64,000 nt of DNA from the NCBI GenBank assembly GCA_038562555.1, contig JBCFBK010000031.1, forward strand, positions 3,849 to 67,848, given 5' to 3'. Shown piece after piece: positions 54,293-62,308 of this stretch. This stretch comes from JBCFBK01 sp038562555. GTDB taxonomy: Bacteria; Bacteroidota; Bacteroidia; Bacteroidales; Prolixibacteraceae. The number at the start of each line of letters is the position of its first letter. Within the stretch, counting starts at the first letter, position 1. Under the pieces are notes generated by a model. It was not told the origin of the DNA. It did no database searches and worked only from the letters and a program-made list of their open reading frames with translations. The position numbers and the translations under genes are program-made.

Positions 54293-57200
54293 TTAAAACA
54301 TCACATCAATGCCAACAGACCAGAGCGACTCCATGGGATATCCGCTCATCGACTGGCGGTAAGAATTTCTGTTTTTCTTGCCATAAAGCGTCCACAGGCC
54401 AGGGTTGTCGGCGATGAGGTTTAGCCTGCAACTGGTAATGCTGACTTTATCGGTCATTTTTTTTGGGACTCTGTAGGAAAGCGAAATGTTCTGCAGCCGA
54501 ACGTTGGTTTTGTTATACAAATAGCGCGTGGAATTCATGGTCGAACTCGTGGAAATCCCCCAGAGCAGCTTAGGGGAAAGCGCCTGATCACCGGGTTTCT
54601 GCCAGCGGTCCAACTGATTGACCGATTGATTCTCTGACATAATGTTCAGTCCGTCTGAAGAGGTTCTCCTGTTGGACGTTGTAAATGCATAGCCGCCGAT
54701 CGTATAATTTAGAAGCACCCGGAGTTCCAGGTCCCCGTAGGTGAAGGTATTGAGCATGCCCCCTGTCAGATCTGGAGTTGATGTTTTTCCCGGCACCCGG
54801 TCGTCATAACTAAACGTACGGGTAATATTGCCGTTTTTATCATACCACATCGGCATCCCGTCGCGGGGATCGACCCCGGCCCAGCGGATCAGGTAATAGG
54901 TGTTGAGGTCATATCCTTCCCGCCAGATCTGATTTCCCATTGCCTTCGATATGCCATTGTACAGTTCCAGCAGCTTATTTTTATTACGTGATAAATTGAG
55001 AGTGGTTCTCCACTGAAAGCGTTCGTTGACAATATTATCGGAAGTAATGGTCGCTTCAATTCCACGGTTACAGATCGAGCCGATATTCCGGTAGACCCTG
55101 GTGTCGCCGGTTGTTCTGGAGACATCGATATTGCTGAGCAGGTCGACTGTTTTGTTGTTATACCATTCGGCATCGATATCCAGACGGTCAAATAATTTAA
55201 TTCGTAACCCGATATTGGTCATATAAGTCGTTTCCCAGCTTAAGCCCGGATTGGGACTGGCCGACATGGAGCCGCCCGCCTCATCAATGTAATTGTCGGA
55301 ATCACTGTAAGAATATGCTCCCTGGGCTTCCTGTGACCCAAGTCTTGAATTTCCGTTGCTTCCAAAACTTGCTTTGAGTTTCAGGATATTGATGGTCTTG
55401 CTCTTAAAGAAATCTTCATGATGGATGTTCCAGGAATAAGCGACCGAGCCGAAATTAGCCCAGCGGACATCCTTGCCGAAACTGGAATTCCCGTCTCTCC
55501 TGACATTCAGGGTCAGGTAGTGGCGTTTATCATACGAATAGCTTCCCTGGATGAAGTACGACATGGAATGGTCGGTTTTTGCGCTGCTTGATCCATCCTG
55601 ACTTACTGCATATGAAACTTCCCTGATGTGGTCGTTTACAAAGCCAGATCCGGAAGCGCTTACGGTATGATATTCCTTCGACATGATCTCGAAACCCGCT
55701 ACGCCGCTGACCGAATGGTTACCGAACTCCCGGTCGAAATTCAAACGGTCAATATTGGTCCACGTCAGAAAATTGACATGAGCGCGGGTGGCTATTCCCT
55801 GAGGTGTGCCATCTGTTGCCATCCCCGACCAATTGGTTCTGGCTCCATAAGTATCTTCAAAGTCACTCTGATAATCAGCCCCTATTTGTGTGGTGAACCG
55901 GATCCCATTCGCAATGGCATAATTTAACTGAACATTCGAATTGGAAGTATAAGCCCGCTGCCGGTTATCGTTCTCTTCTCTTTCAGCAACAGAATTATAA
56001 AATTTACTGGTTTTCCAGTTGGGATTTCCGTTCAGGTCTCTGCCATCGACATAGGCGTTGTAAAGCCTGAAAGTGCCATCCGGGTTATATGGTGAGTAGA
56101 TCGGCAGGAATTCATAATAATCATGTCCGGGGTTGAAAAGCGTGTTGATGTTGTACGATGCAAAAAGATTGAACGATGTCGTTAACCGCTCATTTAATTT
56201 CAGATCGGTATTTGCCCGGACCGAATAACGTTCCTGGGTATTCCCCTTAACCGTCTGGTTGCCTTTGAAATAAGAACCCGACACATAAAAGCTGGATCGC
56301 TCATTTCCTCCCGAAAGTGAAAAATCAGTGTCGGTGTTGCTCCCAATGCCGTAAAAGACATCATACCAATCGGTTGAAGTGGTACTGTAACGATTCATTT
56401 CGTTATCCTGGAAAGGGAAGTAAGCCATGTCCAGGCCTGCATTAATATAGGCTTCCCGGGCCAATTCCATATACTGTTTCGCGTTCAGCACCTTAAATCT
56501 GGTCGATTCGTTGATCCTGGAGATACCGTATCGGGTTGAAACCTGGAAGGTTGTTTTGCCTGCCCGACCCTTTTTCGTCGTGATCAGGATGACCCCGTTC
56601 GCCCCGTTCGCGCCGTATATGGAGGTTGCCGAGGCATCTTTCAGGACGGTGATCGATTCGATGTCCTCCGGATTAAAAAAAGACAAGGGGCTGATGGCGG
56701 CGCTCATCCCGGGGATTTGATTCGTCCGGTCGCCGGTATAGACCGGAGTCCCGTCGACGATCCACAACGGTTCGTTTGAGGCATCCAGCGAGGCTTCTCC
56801 CCTTATCCGGATATTATACCGGCTTCGGGTATTGTCGGGTGAATCGGTGTTTGGATCGATTTTAACGCCGGGAACAAGTCCGTCGAGAAGTAAATCGACC
56901 CGATTTGCCGGCAGGTTCTCAATTTGTTTTGAAGAGATCTGGAACGCGCTTCCCACCATGTCGCTTCTGGTTTGAGCAGTACCGTATGCGCCTAAAATGA
57001 CAACGTCGTCAACCAATTGTTCTTCCGGTTGCATGGCGATATCAATCCTTTCCTGCAAGCCGATTAATACTTCTTCCTGTTTCATCCCGATGAATGAAAA
57101 CACCAGATATTCCTTTTCGGCATAGCCAGCCTTGATCTGGTAATTTCCTTCGGAATCAGAAACCACGCCTCGTCGGGTGTCTTTCAAGATAATATTCACA

Positions 57201-57664
57201 CCCGGAATTGGAGCACCATGGCTGTCAGTCACTTTGCCCGTAATGATCCTGGCTTGCTGAGCGGAGGCAGACTTCAAACCGGACAGATTTTCTGTGGACT
57301 GTCTTTCCTTTGAAAGGATCACGATCTGGCGGTCATAGATCTCATAATAGTTGTCGGTACCGGCAAATACCTCCTCCAGGATGGAACTGACCGTTTCATT
57401 CCGGGCTTTGATATTGATCCTGCGCTCAAGGTCGACCGATTTTTCGCTGTAAACCAGGATGAACCCGCTCCTGTTTTCAATTTCCTGTAAAACATGCTGC
57501 ACGGGAGCATTTTCAAAATCCATGCTGAATTTTACCTGCTGTGAATAGCTACTCGCTGTTACCGAGACTATTGAAACAAAAATCAGGAATGTAAGTAATT
57601 TCATTTTCAGTAAAAGATTTCCAATGCTGCCGAACCGGCAGCACACCTTTCTTCTTTTTTTCAT
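54293..57664 (-). CDS. SusC/RagA-type TonB-dependent receptor with STN domain (locus 2)
   Basis: An outer-membrane transporter of about 1123 residues. Start set at the ATG at 57664 (MKKRRKVCCRF); the frame also opens at 57697. Order: signal peptide (LLTFLIFVSIVSVTASSYSQ), STN domain (VKFSMDFENAPVQHVLQEIE...), carboxypeptidase-like repeat (GKVTDSHGAPIPGVNIILKD), plug with LGAYGTAQTRSDMVGSAFQI and IYGANGANGVILITTKK, and a barrel ending GYPMESLWSVGIDVMF. The STN domain implies signalling to the FecR/sigma pair encoded just upstream. Confidence 0.93.
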   Translation of the reverse strand: MKKRRKVCCRFGSIGNLLLKMKLLTFLIFVSIVSVTASSYSQQVKFSMDFENAPVQHVLQEIENRSGFILVYSEKSVDLERRINIKARNETVSSILEEVFAGTDNYYEIYDRQIVILSKERQSTENLSGLKSASAQQARIITGKVTDSHGAPIPGVNIILKDTRRGVVSDSEGNYQIKAGYAEKEYLVFSFIGMKQEEVLIGLQERIDIAMQPEEQLVDDVVILGAYGTAQTRSDMVGSAFQISSKQIENLPANRVDLLLDGLVPGVKIDPNTDSPDNTRSRYNIRIRGEASLDASNEPLWIVDGTPVYTGDRTNQIPGMSAAISPLSFFNPEDIESITVLKDASATSIYGANGANGVILITTKKGRAGKTTFQVSTRYGISRINESTRFKVLNAKQYMELAREAYINAGLDMAYFPFQDNEMNRYSTTSTDWYDVFYGIGSNTDTDFSLSGGNERSSFYVSGSYFKGNQTVKGNTQERYSVRANTDLKLNERLTTSFNLFASYNINTLFNPGHDYYEFLPIYSPYNPDGTFRLYNAYVDGRDLNGNPNWKTSKFYNSVAEREENDNRQRAYTSNSNVQLNYAIANGIRFTTQIGADYQSDFEDTYGARTNWSGMATDGTPQGIATRAHVNFLTWTNIDRLNFDREFGNHSVSGVAGFEIMSKEYHTVSASGSGFVNDHIREVSYAVSQDGSSSAKTDHSMSYFIQGSYSYDKRHYLTLNVRRDGNSSFGKDVRWANFGSVAYSWNIHHEDFFKSKTINILKLKASFGSNGNSRLGSQEAQGAYSYSDSDNYIDEAGGSMSASPNPGLSWETTYMTNIGLRIKLFDRLDIDAEWYNNKTVDLLSNIDVSRTTGDTRVYRNIGSICNRGIEATITSDNIVNERFQWRTTLNLSRNKNKLLELYNGISKAMGNQIWREGYDLNTYYLIRWAGVDPRDGMPMWYDKNGNITRTFSYDDRVPGKTSTPDLTGGMLNTFTYGDLELRVLLNYTIGGYAFTTSNRRTSSDGLNIMSENQSVNQLDRWQKPGDQALSPKLLWGISTSSTMNSTRYLYNKTNVRLQNISLSYRVPKKMTDKVSITSCRLNLIADNPGLWTLYGKKNRNSYRQSMSGYPMESLWSVGIDVMF

Positions 57665-57753
57665 ATTTTTATAAGTCAGTAATGATATTAAAGTCATTAT
57701 TCAGGGGAGCCGGAGGAGGGCCTAATCTTCCCGGTTTCCCTTTTATTCTTGTT

Positions 57754-58956
57754 TTATTGTTGTTTTCCTGATAATACTACATGATCTTCTTTTATTTCAT
57801 AGTTCAATTTTGTGACTTTGGCTACGATGGCCATCACTTCGTCAAGTGATTCCTTTAAATCCAGTTTCCCGCTTATTGGCAGGGAAGATGAAAGCGCTCC
57901 CGGATGATAATCGAATTTAACGTTGTAATAGCGTTCCAGTTTTTTTATTACCTTCTCCGGACTTTCATTTGAGAACTGATACCAGCCTTTCACCCACGCC
58001 ACGGGTGCTTCAGGATGTGCTTCGGCGAGCACGTCGATTTCCTTGCGCGTTTTGTTGTAAATGGCCTTCTGGCTTGGAGTCATGATTACTTTTTCTCCAA
58101 ATAAATTCTTCTTTTCCTGCATCTGAACACGTCCTTCGAGCAGAACGGTTTCTACGAAGTCATCGGCAGCGTATGCACTCAGGCCAAATATTGTTCCCAA
58201 CACTTTAACCTCGATGTCTTGTGTATGGATAATAAAAGGGTGATCCGGATTTTCCGTAACCTCAAAATAGCCTTCGCCTTCAAGGAATACTTCCCGTTTA
58301 TTCCCCTCAAATTTCGTTGGAAAAGCGAACCGGCTCCCGGCATTCAGCCAGACTTTGGTGCCGTCGGCCAATACCATCGATGACTTTCTTGCAAAAGGAA
58401 CGATCACTTCATTTAACCGGGCATGATCAGGAGTTTCTACACTACTTCCGATAATACTGTCGTCATTGACCTGGATGGCGTTCTGTCCCTTTAACACAGC
58501 GACTTTCGCATCATTTTCACCCAGATCGATCTGGTTTCCGTTTGGCAACACTAATACCGGATGGTCGGGATCCGGAGAAGATGAGAAAAGAAATGTTGCG
58601 TCGTTTCGATTAAAATTAAGGTATACCAGGCTTCCCAGCGCAAGCAGGATAAGAACGGCAGCCGCCGAACTGAGACCGATTTTCAAGGTTCTGCCGTTAT
58701 CACGGGAACGACCTTTCTCAAAGCGGTCGAGTGAAGTCCATACGTCCAGTTTTTTCTCGTATGACGGAACAGGCTCATTGGTGACAAACAGCATGATGAT
58801 CTTTTTTGCCTCGATCATTTTCTGTTTCGACGATGAGTGGTCATCCAGAAAAAGCTCCCATTTCGGTGTACCATGCAACCGTTTGACAAGATCAATAAAC
58901 TCGTCGTCTTCGATCAGATCCTCAACGGAGCAGTTGATGTATGGTTTTAGTTTCAT
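57754..58956 (-). CDS. FecR-family anti-sigma factor (SusCD locus 2)
   Basis: A 400-residue anti-sigma with a cytoplasmic N-terminal part, one membrane helix about 96-112 (AAAVLILLALGSLVYLNF) and a periplasmic FecR domain (VPFARKSSMVLADGTKVWLN, then REVFLEGEGYFEVTENPDHP). The C-terminal part (SPEKVIKKLERYYNVKFDYH, then LPISGKLDLKESLDEVMAIV) is the usual STN contact. It is 64 bases after the sigma gene. Confidence 0.9.
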   Translation of the reverse strand: MKLKPYINCSVEDLIEDDEFIDLVKRLHGTPKWELFLDDHSSSKQKMIEAKKIIMLFVTNEPVPSYEKKLDVWTSLDRFEKGRSRDNGRTLKIGLSSAAAVLILLALGSLVYLNFNRNDATFLFSSSPDPDHPVLVLPNGNQIDLGENDAKVAVLKGQNAIQVNDDSIIGSSVETPDHARLNEVIVPFARKSSMVLADGTKVWLNAGSRFAFPTKFEGNKREVFLEGEGYFEVTENPDHPFIIHTQDIEVKVLGTIFGLSAYAADDFVETVLLEGRVQMQEKKNLFGEKVIMTPSQKAIYNKTRKEIDVLAEAHPEAPVAWVKGWYQFSNESPEKVIKKLERYYNVKFDYHPGALSSSLPISGKLDLKESLDEVMAIVAKVTKLNYEIKEDHVVLSGKQQ

Positions 58957-59020
58957 TTTTTAACTTCCTAATATATATAAGAGAGTAAAATGAAAGCTTT
59001 GTGACAAGGGAAATTCAAAA

Positions 59021-59620
59021 TCAGAATAAAAAAGCCTCTTTTTTTAAGATAAAGAAAAGGGTGAGGAAATCTCTCCCGAGCGTTTTTTTCAAAGAACCTA
59101 CCGCACGCGAGACTAACTGCCTCGCTGTATCGTACGAAACCGACATGATCTCACAGATCTGCTGGTAGCTGAACCCACAGGTATACTTATAATATAAAGC
59201 TTCGCGTTGTTTTGAATTGAGTTGTTGCATTCCTTGCCGGATAAGCTCCAGTTGCGCTTGTTCTTCTTCATCTCTGATCAGGTTTTCCTCAGCGGGGAAC
59301 ACAATTTCCGGTTCTGTGTGATAATCGTTGTTCCGCTTTGTCTGTTTTTGCTTTTTCTCCAGTTCCAGAATGAGCCTTCGCTGGAGTGATTTTAACAAAT
59401 AGAGCTTGATATTTTTTACCTCGCCGAGATTTTTCCGGTTGGTAATCAGGTAATAAAAAAGATCCTGAATGGTGTCGAAAATAAAATCCTCATCATCTGA
59501 GAATTTTCTACCATATCCGAACAAAAAGTCGACATGCTGACTGTATATCATGGACAAGGCAGAGTCTTCTGCATTTTTAAATTTTTCCCATATATGGCTA
59601 TCTTCAGACATTGGACGCAC
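59021..59620 (-). CDS. ECF RNA polymerase sigma factor (SusCD locus 2)
   Basis: A 199-residue ECF sigma factor with region 2 (LIYSQHVDFLFGYG-like, about 24-38, then DTIQDLFYYLI) and region 4 (CGFSYQQICEIMSVSYDTAR, about 158-177). It heads the seven-gene minus-strand operon and is paired with the FecR protein downstream. Region 2 is less canonical than in the sigma factor at 10866, but the two-domain layout is clear. Confidence 0.88.
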   Translation of the reverse strand: MRPMSEDSHIWEKFKNAEDSALSMIYSQHVDFLFGYGRKFSDDEDFIFDTIQDLFYYLITNRKNLGEVKNIKLYLLKSLQRRLILELEKKQKQTKRNNDYHTEPEIVFPAEENLIRDEEEQAQLELIRQGMQQLNSKQREALYYKYTCGFSYQQICEIMSVSYDTARQLVSRAVGSLKKTLGRDFLTLFFILKKEAFLF

Positions 59621-59694
59621 GGATTGGCATACGCCTCAAATATAGAAAATTACTTTCTCAGCGATCGCCGCATCCAGGTATATCCGGAATAATT

Positions 59695-59708
59695 TTATGA
59701 TGTCATAA
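59695..59708. promoter_or_regulatory. Short palindrome upstream of sigma factor 2
   Basis: TTATGA (59695-59700) and TCATAA (59703-59708) are reverse complements separated by TG, giving a 14-base operator-like site 75 bases before the minus-strand sigma gene. No bound regulator is known. Confidence 0.3.
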
Positions 59709-59738
59709 CAATAGAGTCTGAATACCAAATTCAAAATG

Positions 59739-59773
59739 AAACATGTCTCCGAATAACTGCCGGAGACATGTTT
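59739..59773. terminator. 13-bp perfect hairpin in a divergent promoter region
   Basis: AAACATGTCTCCG (59739-59751) pairs perfectly with CGGAGACATGTTT (59761-59773) around a 9-base loop. It follows the end of no annotated gene: the sigma gene runs away to the left and the HA-repeat gene to the right. It may end a small RNA, insulate the two promoters or act as an operator. Confidence 0.45.
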
Positions 59774-59843
59774 ACTCTCAAAACTGCGAAGGATTATCGC
59801 TTTAAAATTCTGTCACGATATGTTAAAATTCTGAAAAACTAAA

Positions 59844-59871
59844 TTGCATGTATGTTTATTTGATAATTTTG
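59844..59871 (+). promoter_or_regulatory. Candidate promoter of the HA-repeat gene
   Basis: TAATTTTG (59864-59871) fits the Bacteroidota -7 consensus TAnnTTTG exactly. A TTG at 59844-59846 can serve as the -33 element with a 17-base spacer, slightly short of the usual 19-20. Transcription would begin about 30 bases before the gene start. Confidence 0.5.
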
Positions 59872-59911
59872 ATACAAATTATTTTTAAATAACGATTTCA
59901 CATGAATAGTG

Positions 59912-61624
59912 ATGGTTTTGTCAAAAGAAGCAATAGTTCAATGGCGCTATTTTTATAATAAATTAACCCATTTTCGGGACGTGCATGGTCATTGTAACGT
60001 TCTGCCCGATAACAAGGAGACTCGGGAACTGGTGAAATGGATGCTGATCCAGAAAAGAGCAAAACACCAGTTACCAAAGGAATTCAAGGACAAATTAAAG
60101 GCGATAGACTTTGATTTTTCTATTGATCATATCTATTACTGGTATGAGCAGTTTGAGAATTTAGATCGTTTTTTTGCAAAATACGGACATGCACATGTGC
60201 CTGCCACAGATCCTCAGTATGCGTCGCTCCATGAATGGCTGATCACCCAGGTCAGAAATAAGAACGCCTTAAGCGAGGATCAAAGAGCCAAGCTTGATTC
60301 CTTGGGTGTGCATTGGGAGTTTAAAGATGTTCGCGATTGGAGATGGCACGATATGTATATTCAGCTAAAAGATTTTTATCAGGAACGAGGGCATTGCAAC
60401 GTACCGCAGAAATGGAAGGTAAACAAACAACTGAGCTCCTGGGTGTCTGTTCAGCGACGCAGAGTTGCCGAAGGGAATATGAAGAGAAACCGCAAGGACA
60501 AGCTGGACGCGATGGGGTTCATTTGGGATTTCAGAGAGGTGTATGAAAACCGATGGGAAAGTAAATTTGATCGGCTTGTCGCCTTTAAAAATAAATATGG
60601 CCATTGTAAAGTTCCTGTGACCTATCCTGATCAGCATTTGGCAGGATGGGTGGATCGCCAGCGAACGTTAAAAACAAACGGCAGGCTGCCTGTAAGCCGG
60701 GAACAGAAACTTAACGAAATTGGCTTTATTTGGGATTGCACTGTTTTACAGGAAGAATACTGGCAGGAAAAATTTGATCAGCTCGAAGAATATAAAAGGC
60801 AATACGGTGATTGTCAGGTGCCTGTAAACTGGAAGAAGAACCCTTCGCTGGGTACCTGGGTAAGTACTCAACGAACACTGGCAAAGAAAGGGAAACTTGA
60901 CCCGGTGAAAAAGAAAAAACTGGAAGACACGGGATTTGTTTGGAATAAGGAAGCCTGGAAGCTTCAACTCAGGAAATATGACGAGCTATGGAAAAGAAAC
61001 TACCAGCGGTTGAAAGCATACAAAAAGCAATACGGTGAAATTCAGGTTTCCGTACGTATCGATTGGCCTCTGGAACGTTGGACATGTATCCAAAGAAGAG
61101 AAAAACAAACCGGTAAGCTTGCCGCCTGGAAAATCAACAAGCTCGAGCGGATAGGGTTTGCCTGGAACATCCACGAATCATATTGGATGAAAATGTATGA
61201 TCAGCTTGTCCTGTTTAAGGAAAAATACGGACATACCCGGATCCCTTATTACTGGAAGGAAAATCCGCAGTTGGGTCATTGGGTTTCACGAACACGCCGC
61301 AAAGTATATGAATTAACTGAAGAACAAACAGACCTGTTGGATAAAGCAGGTTTTCATTGGCATATTGTCCGTAAAGATCCGGTACCGTGGATCAGTATGT
61401 TTCAGCTTCTGGTTGCGTTTAAAAAGGAATACGGCGACACCCGGGTTCCGGTAAAATGGAAGAAAAACAAGAAACTTGGGAAATGGGTCTCCCGCATGCG
61501 TTCTGACCAGGACAAGTTAGATCCTGAAAGGAAACGACTGCTTGAGGAGATTCATTTCGATTGGCAGAAACGGAAGGGGGGACGAACTTCAAAGAAAATG
61601 ACTCCGGAAGCCAGTTTCTCATGA
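59912..61624 (+). CDS. Free-standing helicase-associated (HA) repeat protein, eight repeats
   Basis: A 570-residue, highly basic protein built almost wholly from eight HA domains of about 62-66 residues (roughly 11-70, 76-137, 143-206, 213-275, 283-345, 358-419, 424-485, 492-551). Each follows the pattern W...fxxLxxFkxkYGHcxVP...W...L..WvxxQR...L...kxxkLexiGFxW. HA domains are usually found at the end of DEAD/SNF2-type helicases and are thought to bind nucleic acid, but no helicase, nuclease or other catalytic domain is present here and no signal peptide is seen. The ATG at 59912 is preferred over a GTG at 59909. It is a lone gene next to an IS-scarred region with AT-rich upstream DNA, which fits acquired DNA. 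Confidence 0.88.
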   Translation: MVLSKEAIVQWRYFYNKLTHFRDVHGHCNVLPDNKETRELVKWMLIQKRAKHQLPKEFKDKLKAIDFDFSIDHIYYWYEQFENLDRFFAKYGHAHVPATDPQYASLHEWLITQVRNKNALSEDQRAKLDSLGVHWEFKDVRDWRWHDMYIQLKDFYQERGHCNVPQKWKVNKQLSSWVSVQRRRVAEGNMKRNRKDKLDAMGFIWDFREVYENRWESKFDRLVAFKNKYGHCKVPVTYPDQHLAGWVDRQRTLKTNGRLPVSREQKLNEIGFIWDCTVLQEEYWQEKFDQLEEYKRQYGDCQVPVNWKKNPSLGTWVSTQRTLAKKGKLDPVKKKKLEDTGFVWNKEAWKLQLRKYDELWKRNYQRLKAYKKQYGEIQVSVRIDWPLERWTCIQRREKQTGKLAAWKINKLERIGFAWNIHESYWMKMYDQLVLFKEKYGHTRIPYYWKENPQLGHWVSRTRRKVYELTEEQTDLLDKAGFHWHIVRKDPVPWISMFQLLVAFKKEYGDTRVPVKWKKNKKLGKWVSRMRSDQDKLDPERKRLLEEIHFDWQKRKGGRTSKKMTPEASFS

Positions 61625-61681
61625 TAACCAGAAGTGCTTCTCTTTTCAACCGGGTCGACGTATAGTAAAGAGTACTTTTGA

Positions 61682-61747
61682 GATGATTATTCCGACCAAA
61701 ATATCCGTTTGCTTTCGACGATACCGATAGCGGCCGAGCTGGATTGA
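61682..61747 (+). pseudogene. C-terminal remnant of an LVIVD-repeat lipoprotein
   Basis: The plus strand reads DYSDQNIRLLSTIPIAAELD and a TGA stop, preceded by an in-frame TGA at 61679. The last codons of the intact LVIVD lipoprotein at 44502-45806 read DYSNLQDIRLLSTIPVAPAE then E and stop. The DNA is also close (ATATCCGTTTGCTTTC is shared exactly). Only the end of the former gene remains, 57 bases after the HA-repeat gene stop. Confidence 0.8.
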
Positions 61748-61932
61748 CCGGCAGCAACAGATTATGGCCGTACTTAACAGCCCGGGATAATCATACCAGA
61801 TTTTGAGGCATTAAATCAAAGCGCTCTAAAACAGTTAGATACGAAATACTTACTTAAGGAAATCCTGACCTGCCTTTTGCAGGATGGGGAAGATCGTCCA
61901 CAATCCCTATCCGGCTGAAGTACGCACAAAGC

Positions 61933-62148
61933 CTACAGCAACAGAAGGACCACTGCCAGAACAAGGCCCGCTCCGGCAAACAGCAGACCCCGTTTGAACT
62001 GTTGGGTGCCGGCCTTAAACATCCAGAACGACGAAACAGCCATAAATAACATCAGGACACCGAAAAGCAGCGTCAGCCAATGTGTTGGGCTTTGGCTTGC
62101 CGACTTGTGAAGTGCGGTAAGTTTATTAATGACAGGGGGCAGTTCCTT
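61933..62148 (-). pseudogene. C-terminal stub of a membrane protein cut by ISL3 element
   Basis: An open minus-strand frame enters from the IS boundary and runs 71 codons to a TAG at 61933-61935. It reads KELPPVINKLTALHK, then two strong membrane helices (HWLTLLFGVLMLFMAVSSF; RGLLFAGAGLVLAVVLLLL) joined by WMFKAGTQQFK. The LHK followed by a FMA-S-F-WMF helix faintly recalls PepSY-associated membrane proteins, but I cannot name it. The N-terminal part should lie beyond the right end of the window, on the far side of the IS. Confidence 0.75.
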
Positions 62149-62171
62149 GGTTCTTCGTCACTTTTGGTGAA
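62149..62171 (+). repeat. Left terminal inverted repeat of ISL3 element
   Basis: Begins GGTTCTTCGTCACTTTTGGT and ends GAA; 22 of 23 bases match the reverse complement of the right end (one G/A difference at the ninth base). Confidence 0.9.
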
Positions 62172-62308
62172 TAAAAACTGAGGGTGTAAAGACAAAGAGA
62201 ATTCACAATAAATATTTGATATACAGGCAAATAAATAGCAAAACATTAGCAAATTTCAGCATTTATATCTAACTTTAAGTATCTGACATTTAAATACTTA
62301 GATATAAA

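Noticed and set aside
59912..61624. Periodic sequence considered as a DNA repeat array
   Set aside because: The period of roughly 200 bases reflects protein HA repeats; the DNA copies are too divergent to be nucleotide repeats.
61855..61885. ATCCTG...CAGGAT inverted repeat near the membrane-protein stub
   Set aside because: Only 6 paired bases with a 12-base loop and no T tract; too weak to call a terminator.
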